From: Gambelia wislizenii
Taxonomy: Eukaryota > Chordata > Lepidosauria > Squamata > Crotaphytidae
Length of the DNA stretch: 64,000 bases
Assembly (NCBI GenBank): GCA_030847615.1
Contig: JAUMIR010000001.1
Coordinates: 289,442,187 to 289,506,186, forward strand
Direction of reading: 5' to 3'
In this document: piece by piece, positions 1 to 28,599 of the stretch
Position numbering within the stretch: the first letter of the stretch is position 1
How the letters are laid out: the number at the start of each line of letters is the position of its first letter
Position numbers and translations under genes: made by a program
The notes under the pieces: model-generated
The model's database searches: none
Told to the model about the DNA's origin: nothing
The model's input: only the letters and a program-made list of their open reading frames with translations

Positions 1-566
1 CTATGGGTCAGTGTATGTATTGTACCTTTGCTCATATCAAAAAAGGAACCATCCCCTTCTCTGAGAAGAGTGGCAAAAGGCGAGAGCTTAGTCTGTCTCC
101 AGAGAACCTATAAGAAGCACAACCCCCTCTATTCTCAACGCTGTGGTGTTGCTTCTGGCCTTTTTATGCCTGGGTGGGAAAATGGCAGTGGCAGCAGCTC
201 TTTGGTGCCTCCCTTCAAAGGACCAAGAGAGTAGATGGAGTCAATATTTCTTTTAGGTTCTCCCAGGACAGATTAAGCTCTCACCTTTCGCTACTCAGAG
301 AAGAGGATATTTCCTTTTTGGATCAGAGCTAATATTGTACCTTAACTTTGATCAAAAAAAGGAAACATTCCCATTTCTGAATAGTGTGGGGAAAGACCTT
401 TTTGAATGCCTGGGCAGGAACATGGTAGCAACCAAGGGCAGCTGGTCCCTCTCCATATAATGACTCTTGACTTAGGTATTTGCGTGTCATATAAAAATCC
501 ACAATTTTGGCCCAAAACCTGCCCTTGACTTATACATGAGGTTGACTTATACACGAGTATATACAG
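1..566. mobile_element. Tc1/mariner-like miniature element, right part
   Basis: The right end is CGAGTATATACAG followed by TA at 567-568, like squamate elements ending CTGTATATACTCG. Inside are two related segments about 315 bases apart (near 22-70 and 336-390, both around ATCAAAAAAGGAA), so the body is a partial tandem duplication. The left end is outside the window. Confidence 0.5.
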
Positions 567-568
567 TA

Positions 569-1085
569 GTTATTACAGATCCAGTCACCTGATTGAGATC
601 TTAAGATAACTATTTCTTTAAAAAATTGAAGCTAGAGGCCCAAGTCTCCAGCTTTCAGAGATCTCCAAGAGATTAGATGTAATAGTACAGCCTGATCTGC
701 CTCCTGCTCACTTCTGAAGGTAGATTCCATCTAGCATTGCCATTTAGAGACATGTTCCCTTCCTTCATAACACAAGTCCAATGTCTAAAATGCACCAATG
801 ACCATTATATGGTTCATCAAAAAAATTGGAATTGTTGGTAGTAGGTATTGATCTAATGCCAGGAAGGCTGGATCATGTATACTATATAGGATGGACATTT
901 GTGGCCCATTAGCCTTTTGTTGGTTACTGGACTGAGCCACAGTAATGTAATAATGTGTAGTAATGTAGTACAGTAATGTGAAGATGCTGTTGGAGACTGT
1001 TGTGTAGATGCGCACCAGACTTTACCTAAAATTGTTATATCACAATGTGTTTAATTCTCTTCTCTGGTTTTGTTTGGAAATGCAG
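569..1085 (+). other. IFIH1 intron, no feature seen
   Basis: Intron sequence ahead of the first visible IFIH1 exon. Apart from short TAATGTA-type repeats near 945-980, I see no repeat or gene here. Confidence 0.6.
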
Positions 1086-19036
<17,951 letters not shown>

Positions 19037-19775
19037 GGAAACCCAGAAAAATCTGAATTGAATTGTTTTTCTTTTAGATGAAATTGTTTCCCTCCCCGCA
19101 CAAGAACCTGAAGATACGGGGTCCAAAGACAAGTTCACACAAGTGTTTATCACTTGCTGACTGCAGATGTCAAGTAATAACTTGTAGATTGGACGAGTGT
19201 GTTAAATCATGTCAGGTTCTGTATGCTTGAACAGAGGCAGTTCATGCAGATAGCAGTGAGTAACTGAGTGAGAAGGAATATTACTTGATATATATATGTG
19301 TGTGTAAATTTGCCCTGTGTACTGTATTTCTAACATGAGAGAATCATCAGGTGCAATCCAAGCATTGGGTGTGGGATTGCTATGTTTGGGTGTTTGGGAT
19401 GGAACAAGAAGACCAGAAGGTCATCAGACCTATGTGGTATCATTTCACTAATGTATAGAAAGCAATGAGCCTCTCCCATGACATAAGTTGTACATAAGGT
19501 TCAACTTATGTAGACCCACTGAATCAAGGGATTTACATAAATGAAAACTCCCCTTCAACAACTTAATTCAATGGGGCTATCCTGGTTGGGATTACCAATA
19601 GGATTCAAGCCATAATGTTTTGTTGTAAACTGAATCTAATTGGTGTATTAATGTTATCAGTAGGTATGCTTTGCAGTTATGTAGTTGTTCTCACTTTATT
19701 ATTGGACAATTTGTAGTCCTCTTTTTTTTTAATTTCATTTTAAAAGATTAAAAATATTCCAGTGTTGACTTTTCT
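19037..19775 (+). other. IFIH1: Probable IFIH1 3'UTR
   Basis: This stretch follows the stop and holds no ORF of note and no clear transposon. A variant poly(A) signal, ATTAAA, lies at 19747-19752 and is followed by a T/GT-rich run, so cleavage near 19770 is plausible. No canonical AATAAA was seen between the stop and the Tc1 element at 20276. The end point is inferred. Confidence 0.45.
19747..19752 (+). terminator. Candidate poly(A) signal of IFIH1
   Basis: ATTAAA hexamer about 710 bases after the IFIH1 stop, followed within 20-40 bases by GTGTTGACTTTTCTC, which resembles a downstream GU/U-rich element. Confidence 0.4.
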
Positions 19776-20449
19776 CTTTTCTTTTCTTGACTGTTTCAGT
19801 TAAGTTTGATGTGAGACATACATTTTCAAGAGGAAAATGATGTATGAAATGCTTGTTTTTCCTACAGTGTCCTCCCCGCTTTTACCATGTTCTGGCTTCC
19901 TAAACATTTTGAGTAAAGGAAGATAACCAATAAGGAAAATATGGGCCACAGAGTGCATGCAACTCTCCAGGACTTCACTCCTCCCCATTGGTATTTTGGA
20001 ATCTTTTGTAACATGTTTTGCCCTGAAACACGTAGCTAGAGGGTGCGGGGAATAATGTTGCCACGTTTTTCTCTTCCTGGACCATTTTATGTTGAGGAGA
20101 AGCCAAAACATGGCAAAATTAACACACACACACATGCACACACTCCCTCAAAAGCATCTGACACCCTTTGAGGGACGTGATAATTCTATAGATCCCACAC
20201 TTCCTGTTTGCTATTGGAAAAAACTATGGGAACATTTTTCTTGCAAGCCCCAGTGGCACACTGCCATAGCATATACAGTCATGTGAAAAAGAAAGTACAC
20301 CCTCTTTGAATTCTATGGTTTTACATATCAGGACATTATAACAATCATCTTTTTCTTAGCAGCTCTTAACATTAGGTAAATACAACCTCAGATGAACAAC
20401 AACACAACACATTACACTGTGAAATAATAAAGCCAAAATACAAAGGCTA

Positions 20450-20731
20450 TTTTTAGGTATTTATACCCCACTCTTCAGCCATGAAGACTCTCAGAGCTGC
20501 TTATATATTGTTAAGCAATAGCACTTACACATCGCCGCTTTTATAGCTTGCTAGGCACTCTCCAGCCAGTTTCCAATGTGTGTTAGCTAATTGCCCCCAC
20601 AAGCCAGGTACTCATTTTACTGACCTATGAAAGGATAGAAGGCTGAGTGAACCTTGGAGCCTTCTGAGATCAAACTTGTAACATTGTGACTGCAGTACTA
20701 GCATTTAACCACTGCGCCACCAGGTCTCCCT
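20450..20731 (-). mobile_element. tRNA-derived SINE nested in the Tc1 element
   Basis: On the minus strand it reads from GGAGACCTGGTGGCGCAGTG through the shared body (ACTCATTTTACTGACC, GCTAATTGCCCCCACAAGCC in + orientation) to ATACCCCACTCTTCAGCC. Same family as 1632-1891 and 45512-45730. Confidence 0.75.
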
Positions 20732-20916
20732 CTGGAAGCAGTACAAGTACACCTTTACTGCTTCCATAGGAATTAGGATGCTAAGTAGCAGATAGGTGCT
20801 GCTAATCAAATGCCCCTGATCATCAAATGCCGTTGATCAGCAAGTGTGACCACCTCTATAAAAGCCAAAGTTCTAGCAGTTTGATGGTCTGGAGCATTCA
20901 GGTGTATGTTAACACA

Positions 20917-21880
20917 ATGCCAAGGAGGAAAGACATCAGCAATGATCTTAGAGAAGCAATTGTTGCTACCAATCAATCTAGGAAAGGTTGTAAGGCCATT
21001 TCCAAACAATTTAAAGTCCCATCATTCTTCAGTGAGATAGATTATTCAAAAGTGGAAAACATTCAAGACTGTTGCCAATCTTCCCAGGAGTGGATGTCAC
21101 CCCAAGGTCAGACCGTGCAATGCTCAGAGAAATTGCAAAACACATACACACCAACCCACTCATCCCCTGCAAATCAGACTCTACAGGCCTCAGTTAGCAT
21201 GTTAAATGTTAAAATTAATGACAGTAAAATTAGAAAAAGACTGAACAAGTATGGTTTGTTTGGAAGGGTTGCCAGGAGAAAGCCTCTTCTCTCTAAAAAG
21301 AACATGGCATCATAGTTTAGGTTGCAAAGTTGCATCTGAACAAACCATGAGACTTCTGGAACAATGTCCTTTGGACACATGAGACCAAAGTGGAGATGTT
21401 TGGCCATAATGCACAGCAACACGTATGGCAAAAACCAAACACAGCATATCAGCACAAACACCTCATGCCAACTGTAAAGCACGGAGGTGGAGGAGTGATG
21501 ATTTGGGCTTGTTTTGCAACCACAGGACCTGGGAACCTTGCAGTCACTGAGTCGACCATGAACTCCTCTGTATAAGTATTCTAGAGTCAAATGCGAGGCG
21601 ATCTGTCTGACAGCTAAAGCTTGGCCAAAATTGGGTCATGCAACAGGACAATGATCCCAAGCACACCAGAAAATCTACAACAGAATGGCTGAAAAAGAAA
21701 AGAATCAAGGCGTTGCAATGGCCCAGTCAAAGTCCAGACCTCAACCTGATTGAAATGCTGTTGCAGGACTTTAAAAGAGCTATGTATAAACAAATGTCTT
21801 AAACCTCAATGAACTGAAGCAACATTTTAAACAAGAGTGGGCCAAAATTCCTCCATAATGACGTGAGAGACTAATAAAGT
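20917..21880 (+). pseudogene. Broken Tc1 transposase
   Basis: It starts MPRRKDISNDLREAIVATNQ with the paired-type helix-turn-helix (GCKAISKQFKVP). Further on come INDSKIRKRLNKYGLFGRVA, then in other frames [20 protein letters not shown] (second catalytic Asp) and [20 protein letters not shown] (third acidic residue). Frameshifts and stops break it into at least four pieces, so it is inactive. The frame is + strand throughout. Confidence 0.88.
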
Positions 21881-22230
21881 CATAGAAAAAATTATTACTT
21901 CGTTATTGCTGCTAAAGGTCATTCTACAAGCTATTGAGTCATAAGATGCACTTAGTTTTTCCACAAATGGCTTCTCCATTTTGGTTTTAGTTTTGTTGAA
22001 TTTTAAGACCTGCAAAGGAACAATTGATTGTTATTATGTCCTGATATGTAAAACCATAGAATTCAAAGAGGGTGTACTTTATTTTTCACATGACTGTATT
22101 TCAGAGGAACCTCTAGTATTGCATACATTCCACATGCTAGCTGTAACTAACTTACATCCCTTCCATTTGAAGGGGTCTTGGGCAAATATTTCTCTTTGGA
22201 TTTAGGCCACCCTCCTGTAAAATGTAAGAG

Positions 22231-22659
22231 TGCCAGCATGGTGGTGTAGTTTGAGCGTTGAACCAGGACAGGGCTTCTTAATCTTTTTCCACTTGCAACC
22301 CCTTTTTGCTGAGAATTTTTTACATGACTCCGGGTATATAAGTATATAAACTAGGTTTTATATATATGCCAAATTTTCCACGGCCCCCACATTCAGTTAC
22401 ATGACCCCGCATAGGGTCGCAACTCACATTTTAAGAAGCTTTGCACTAGGACACAGGGAGACCAGGGTTCAAATGCCCACTTGGCCATGGAAACCCACTG
22501 GGTGACCTTGGGCACATCACTCTCTCTCAGCCTTAGAGGAAGGCAAGGGTACACCACTTCTGAACAAGGCCTACCAATGATAAAGTCGCCCCATGATAGG
22601 GTCACCTTTGAGTTGGTCACCTTAAGTCAGAAATGACTTGAAGGCATACAACAACAACC
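22231..22659 (+). mobile_element. tRNA-derived SINE with BovB-like tail, interrupted
   Basis: The head is GCCAGCATGGTGGTGTAGTT, then AGACCAGGGTTCAAATGCCC (B-box region), GGTGACCTTGGGCACATCAC, and the tail AGTCAGAAATGACTTGAAGG with CAACAACAAC. A hAT-like element splits it at 22270-22444. Confidence 0.75.
22270..22444. mobile_element. hAT-like miniature element inside the SINE
   Basis: The ends are AGGGCTTCTTAA and TTAAGAAGCTTTGC. The 8-base flanks are ACCAGGAC (22262-22269) and ACTAGGAC (22445-22452), one mismatch. The SINE is continuous across it, so it is a precise insertion. Confidence 0.7.
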
Positions 22660-23397
22660 TGTGTAATGTAAGACGAAGCCCTGGAAAGGCAGCTGCTGCT
22701 TTTCTAAAGAAGTTTTTTGTTCAGCAGACCTCAAAAAACAGCCTGCTCAAAGCTGAATGATAAAAAAGCAGGCAAGAAGCCTGGTATTCATGTTTCCTGT
22801 ACTAGTTTCATCTCCCCCCCCCTCTGCCATGAACATTTCCTCTTGAAGCACTTCTGTGAGAAGCCTCCATGACCACAGGGGGCGACAACAAAACAGTGGA
22901 TTTCATTTCTTTTTGTCCACTATGGTGGTGAAGGAAAGGAAATCTTCCTCTCTGTTACTTGAGCAGACTCTTGATAAAATTGTTCCTTCACATGAAGAGG
23001 TAAAACAAATAAAAGACATACAGGTAGACTTTTACTTATACAGAAGAAGAAATGGAGGCTGTTTAGATCATCCTACTCCAAGCTATTTCAGATATCCAAA
23101 CGCTTAGAGTAAGGAATCACTCTTCTCATTGCTGTTGTATTCATTCTGAGGAATATCTATTTGACATTAAGATGGTTCCTAGCCTGAACCTCGCTTTAAC
23201 CACAAACTAGCAGAGTGGCCTTAGAGAATGCTGTCATCTCTTTCTCACTTACTCCTTTCCAATGTGAAAATAAAAACCTACTGCAAAGCTGGGAAATGTG
23301 TGCTCTTCCAGATATTGTTACACTGCCACTCCCAGCATTCTTCACCCTTAGCAGTACTGGCCAAGGCCACCTGATGGGAGGTACTGTTCAACATCAT

Positions 23398-23755
23398 CAG
23401 AGGTTCTTAACCTGTGGTCTGGGGACCCCCAGGGGCCCGCAATGTCCTTGTGTGGGGTCCGCAAAGGCATGAAGGCTGCTTGGCCTAGCTCCTCGCTGCA
23501 GTGGAGTAGGTTCGTGACAGGAGCCAAGGCAAAGGCTGGCTGGTTTGGCCTGCACATTGCCATTCAATCTGCTCCAGCCACAAACTTGCAGGAAGAAGTA
23601 GGAGAAAACCTTCACCTTCCCCTCCAGTGCCTCTGAGGAAAGGTTTCATGGTTGGTATAATTGTGCCGTTGCTGTTGTTGTTGCTGTCTTGGGGGACCAC
23701 AGCAACAAAAGACATTTAAAGGGGGTTCCTGGTAAAGAAAGGGTTAAGAGCCACT
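23398..23755. mobile_element. hAT-like miniature element
   Basis: The ends CAGAGGTTCTTAACC and GGTTAAGAGCCACT are roughly inverse. GGGGACCCCCAGGGGCCCGC and the interior resemble the family at 22270-22444. Flanking duplication not clear. Confidence 0.5.
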
Positions 23756-23890
23756 TATCTGAAGAACTGCATATCTGGGCCTACTATGTTGTCTTTAGGC
23801 ACAGTGAATATGTTATACTCTGGCCTCTCAAATGCAAGCCATTTGACAGACTTTCCCTGTCTCTGCCCTGCCTGGGGCTAAATGAAATGA

Positions 23891-24290
23891 CGGGCCCATC
23901 CAAATTGTGAAAATATCCCTCATGGAATTTGCTGGGAGTCCTACCTGTCTAAACGGGATCCAGCACCAATCCAGACTATTCAGAAGGAGTGGGGCCCAAA
24001 ATGGCAAAAACAGATTTTCCCATAGTTTTTCAAAAACCATGGGGGGGATGCACATTTTTGCTAATTTGGACTATCAAACAATAAAAAATGTGAAAGGAAG
24101 CATAAAGCTGATGGGCCAGGTGAGAGCAGGGGGTGGGGCTTGCTAGCAGGGCAAGCACCAACTGCTGCCATATTGGATTTTCACCTTAGAGATTGCTTAC
24201 TAAGGCGATAAAAAGAGATGAATATTTTCTGTTTTGCTTTCCTATAAAGTTGGAAAATTGCTATTGCACCTGCGTACTGTGGGACTTAAA
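23891..24290. mobile_element. Decayed Harbinger-like miniature element, one end
   Basis: GGGCCCATCCAAATTGTGAA and GAATTTGCTGGGAGTCC match the inverse of the right end of the 30515-31162 copy, followed by AGACTATTCAGAAGGAG and an interior with GGCAAGCACCAACTGCTGCC. The far end is not recognisable. Confidence 0.45.
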
Positions 24291-24564
24291 AAAAAAAAGC
24301 CGTTGGTGAAGACCCCCTCCCCAACAGCTGTTGCAAGCACTTTTTAATATCTGAGATGTATTACACAAGTATGACTACTAAGCATATATTTCTGAGATGT
24401 CCAATTAATTTGCAATATGAGAAAGTATGTTTTTAAACAGAGAAATGTGATTTATTAAGACTGCTTAAGTTTAACTTTGCTATTTCTACTAGGATGGCCT
24501 CCCCCCACCAAAAAAAAACAAAACGCTGGTCCCCGTATAGCTTATTTGCAGAATTATGCTTATA

Positions 24565-24844
24565 CAGGCATACCTCAGGGGTTGTCTAGATGAGAAGATA
24601 TAATGGGGATTGGTGCGCATTATCGCAAATTTGCAGCAGCGCTCATTTGTCTCCACGGTTGTTTAACAAAATCTAATGTATGAGAAGCTATCTATGTTTG
24701 AAGTGTACACATAGCCATGTCTATGAATTAGCACTTTTTTGTGGCGTATCCCTATTGTTTCCACATTATTTCTGCCTCTGGTACAAAATTTTCTGTTCAA
24801 GAAGGCCCAGGAACAGATCTACATAATTAACTGAGGTATGCCTG
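24565..24844. mobile_element. Tigger-like miniature element holding half a Harbinger-like element
   Basis: The ends are CAGGCATACCTCA and TGAGGTATGCCTG with TA flanks. From about 24580 to 24730 the interior is the left half of the Harbinger-like family (GGGTTGTCTAGATGAG, GGGGATTGGTGCGCATTATC), which stops without its other terminus. The rest (TGCCTCTGGTACAAAATTTT) matches the inverse of the fragment at 32594-32740. Confidence 0.65.
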
Positions 24845-24999
24845 TATTACAGCTATCCTCTGCTTACGAAAGTTTGGTTGCTTCATAGTATGAGGTGAAT
24901 TCATTTGAGTCAACATATTTATTTACATATAAATTATTTTAAAGGGAGCCACAAAACAAACAAACACCACACACCTTTCAGAGGATATACACACATGCC

Positions 25000-25178
25000 C
25001 AGGGCTGCCTTATCTGTTAGGCACTTTAGGCACACTGCCTACGGCCTATGAAAACAGGATTAACAATTTTTTTTTTACAGGAACTGGAAAAGAAAACAAA
25101 ATTTCAAAAGAAAGATATTTTATATTTTCATCCACTAAAAGAGTGCCCAAGGCCTATGAAAATCTTAATGCAGCCCTG
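25000..25178. mobile_element. hAT-like miniature element
   Basis: The termini are CAGGGCTGCC and GCAGCCCTG. The 8-base flanks are CACATGCC (24992-24999) and CACGTACC (25179-25186), six of eight the same. AGGCCTATGAAAA occurs near both ends in the same direction. Confidence 0.55.
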
Positions 25179-25186
25179 CACGTACC

Positions 25187-26426
25187 AACAAGAGTTATTG
25201 CAATGTGTACATTAAACACTAATGCCTGAATCGCTAGGATTGTCCTCATTGTTTGGCAAAATAATCAAGTTTGTCAGTGAAAGAGGGATTTCACTTTTTT
25301 AAAAAAGCTTCCCAGTATTGAGGAACTGCCTGAATCTTTTTTGTCCCATGGAAAAGAGGACTGGACTCCTCCCCTTTAATTTGTAATTATTCATGTTGAA
25401 GGAGCCCTGTCCACTTTTCATGGGACCAGGCAGGAAAATGTAGTCACTAAGCAGCATATACTTTTCCATTCTGTTTTGCGCAATAACAAAGCAGCAGCAT
25501 TCCATGCATTTATTTGTTGAAGATTGTCCCGCGTTCCTTAATTTTTCTTTCAATCTTCCTCACTTGTCTGCTACTCTGCCAAGTGACCACTAGAGGCCAC
25601 TGTGGTGCTTTCCAAATGCTGCACAGAAATCTTTAGGTTCAGGGCCTGTCACCCACATGATCCAGTTAGGGACTCACAGAGAGAAGTGACTCTACTTGGA
25701 ATTAGGGGTGGACTGTGTCAAAGTAACAGGATTAATTGCACTGATAGGATGTTATGCCCTTTCCCATGAACTGCAGGGTTCATATAGCTTCATCCCATCC
25801 ATGGAGCTCTAGTTCCCTCTTCCCCTCATCCTATCTAGGCTTCTTTTTATTTAAAGAAACACACAAACATTTGGCTTAATAGGAGAATCATATACAAGCC
25901 ATGTGACCACAAAAGCCAAGGTCTTATATTCCCACCCACCCACCCCTGGTAATGGGCATCTCCGTGGTTACAGCCACTCCATTCTTTTGAAGTCTCCTGC
26001 CTTTAGTACTGACTGTATGGAAATACTATAAAGTTTATTGTTTTTATTTATTTATTTGCAAATATTTTGATACCACTTTTATCCCCAAATTTCCAAACGG
26101 TTTATATCAATAAAATGTAAAAAATGTACAATAAAATGTTTTTTAAAAACTACCACAAATACACAATGTACAACACACCGTTTCTTTCTGAAGTCCAGTG
26201 AGAGACATTGGTCCATGTAGGTCAATACAGGGCTGGTACTAACACTGTCAGAATTAGTCAAACACCCCAGACAGCTTTGGTTGTCATGAAAGGGCAGAAA
26301 CTTAATAGCTGTTTCATTTATGATTATTGCATTTTTACTTCCAGGAGGGGAGAAAGGTGTTTATAAGGTTTTCTGCCTCAGGTGCCAGAACAATTTGGCT
26401 GTTGTAGTCTATGGGGAGTGAGAGTA
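25187..26426. other. Intergenic, no clear gene
   Basis: It contains a CCCACCCACCC run near 25931 and a LINE-tail-like segment near 26035-26130 (TTTATTTATTTATTTGCAAA). ORFs here show no domain. Confidence 0.5.
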
Positions 26427-26926
26427 CAGTAGGACCCCCATATCCTCTGATTCATTATCCACTGATTCAATTATCCGCAGGACACAAAACAGCTTACCTA
26501 CCATAGTCTTCCCAGAAAATGCCTAGAGAGGCATCCTTTCTAGATGTGTTCTAGGTCCTCCAAGGCAACTCTATGGTGTTTTTTATAAATTTATTTTTAA
26601 ATTAAGTGATGCCAATATATACACATTCCATTTCTATTGTATAAAAGAGAAGGGGGGGGAAGTACATCACTTTTTCTATTTTTCTGATTGCTTACATACT
26701 CTTGCTCATTTGTTCATTATGCGCTCTGAAATTTCTATTCTCTGTTCTTCTTATATTACGTCTTTGTACATTTTCCAACATCTCATCCTTGCACATAATT
26801 CTTTATCATCTTCATGTTCTAACTTCCTCTCACTATCCCTTGGTGCGCCAAGGTTAATAATTTTCTTTAATACATACCACCTTCTTAATTATTAACCTTT
26901 CTTCCCTTTCACCATTTGTAATATCA

Positions 26927-27907
26927 TTATCTCATTATTTGTTTACTGCAACACTCCATTTTCCCTCCAATAATTATCTTCTTTATTCGCATTAACATCC
27001 ATGCTGTCTCCTTTGATAGTAAAAGATTCTGTATCTCTTCCCCTCCTTCATTTATTCTCCAAAACTTTATCAAAGGTAACCAGATATTAAAAGATTTTTT
27101 ACTCTGAGCATTCTGCAACCTATTAGTCATACCATCTAGTTCTATCATGTCTATAAGCGTACTTAACCATTCTTTAATTCTAGGTGGTTCTTTCTGTTTC
27201 CACTTTTTAGCAATTACTAACCTGGCCGCAGTTACCATATACAGCATAATTCGCCAATGTTGACTTTCTGCTTTTCCTAATACATTTGTCATGTTCAAAA
27301 TGTAAAGTTCTGGCTTAAATTCATATTCTATCTGTAAGATTTTCTTAATCATATTATGTACACTTAGCCAGTACTTTTTAATTACCTTGCACTTCCACCA
27401 CGTGTGGATTAAGGAACCTTCATTCGCTTGACACTTCCAACAGTTTTTTGACATACTAACTCCCATTTTGTTTAATCTGGCCGGCGTAAAGTACCATCTA
27501 TGTGTAATTTTAACATAATTTTCCCTTAAACTCTGACAAGCTTTGAATCTGTATGACTTATTCCTTGCATTTCCCCATGCATCTACTTCTAAATTATATC
27601 TTATATCTCTTGCCCACTGTATAGTATATTCTTTTATGGCCTCTGATTCTAAATATCTGGTCAACAATAACTTGTATAATTTAGCTATTTTTCTCTTCTT
27701 TTGATCTTCCAACATTAATTCGTCTAATTCATTGAACTCCCGTTCTATTCCTTCATTGTTCTGATCTTCCTTGAACCTTTCCCTCAGCTGTAAATATGTA
27801 AACCAATCAATTTTGTAATTTAATTGTTCTTTAGATTTTAATTTGAGGTCATTGTTATTATCCAATACTATCATATCTTTATATCTTAGATATTGTGCTC
27901 GATCCAA
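26927..27907 (-). pseudogene. L1 ORF2 C-terminal part
   Basis: An open frame of 326 codons encodes the L1 ORF2 tail: WFTYLQLRERFKEDQNNEGI, then HRWYFTPARLNKMGVSMSKN and the Cys/His segment CWKCQANEGSLIHTWWKC, ending after FNIWLPLIKFWRINEGGEEI. The stretch is uninterrupted, so the insertion looks younger than the other L1 in the window. The RT domain is absent because of 5' truncation. Confidence 0.88.
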
Positions 27908-28098
27908 CCACCTTCCAAAAAACGCTTCCTGAGGGGATGCCCATAGTGGGATTTTATTATAAACTTTATTTTTGATTTTCTTCCATATTGTTAGGAATGA
28001 TCTTCTTACGTAACGGTTATTAAAATCCCTATTTACTTTATCTTTTCCATAGCACAGATATGCGTGCCACCCATATCTATTATTGTGCCCTTCCAGGG

Positions 28099-28377
28099 CT
28101 AGTAGCTTTCATCTCTCAACTTCATGCATTCTAGTATCCATACCATTGCTGCTGCATAGTAATAAATGTTTAATTCTGGCATCTCGCAACCACCTCTTTT
28201 CCATGTATCCGTTAAATATGACCATTTGATTCTTGGTTTCTTTTTGCCCCACACAAATTCCGAAATGTCCTTTCTCCATTTTTCAAATGGCCTATCATTG
28301 ATCAATATTGGCAAGTTCTGGAACAAATATAGTAATTTGGGGAGCACATTCATTTTAAATGCTGAAATCCTTCCCAT
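28099..28377 (-). pseudogene. L1 ORF2, upstream frame piece
   Basis: It reads MGRISAFKMNVLPKLLYLFQ, then WRKDISEFVWGKKKPRIKWS and GCEMPELNIYYYAAAMVWIL, the region after RT in L1 ORF2. A frameshift or stop between 27908 and 28098 separates it from the downstream piece. Confidence 0.85.
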
Positions 28378-28599
28378 AATAGTTAAATTTAATTTTTCCC
28401 ATCTTTCAAAATCTTCTTTAACTTCCTTCCAAATTTTTATGTAATTATTTTCAAATAGGTCAGAATTTCTTTTAGTTATCCATGGTGTTTTAAATAGGAA
28501 GTCCCATTATTTTCAATGGCGTTCACTGTTATCCGTGGTTTTCGGTGTTCACGGAGCCCCCTGGAACCAAGCCCCAGTGGATACACGGGCCCTACTGTA

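Larger units (their letters stand above)
20276..22096 (+). mobile_element. Tc1-type DNA transposon with long inverted ends
   Basis: The left end, CAGTCATGTGAAAAAGAAAG, and the right end (inverse) pair over at least 70 bases (both carry CCTCTTTGAATTCTATGG and ATGTCCTGATATG or their inverse). TA flanks both sides. It carries a broken transposase gene and a SINE inserted near its left end. It lies between IFIH1 and FAP. Confidence 0.9.
26583..28481 (-). mobile_element. L1 retrotransposon, 5'-truncated
   Basis: It is flanked by the 10-base duplication ATGGTGTTTT at 26573-26582 and 28482-28491. Read on the minus strand it ends with AATAAATTTATAAAA, an A-rich tail with AATAAA. It carries the C-terminal half of ORF2 and a short 3'UTR. 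Confidence 0.9.
26427..28597. mobile_element. Tigger-like miniature element split by an L1
   Basis: The ends are CAGTAGGACCCCCATATCC and the inverse, GGGCCCTACTG, with TA on both sides. The halves (26427-26582 and 28492-28597) join to match the uninterrupted copy at 36483-36737. Confidence 0.85.
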
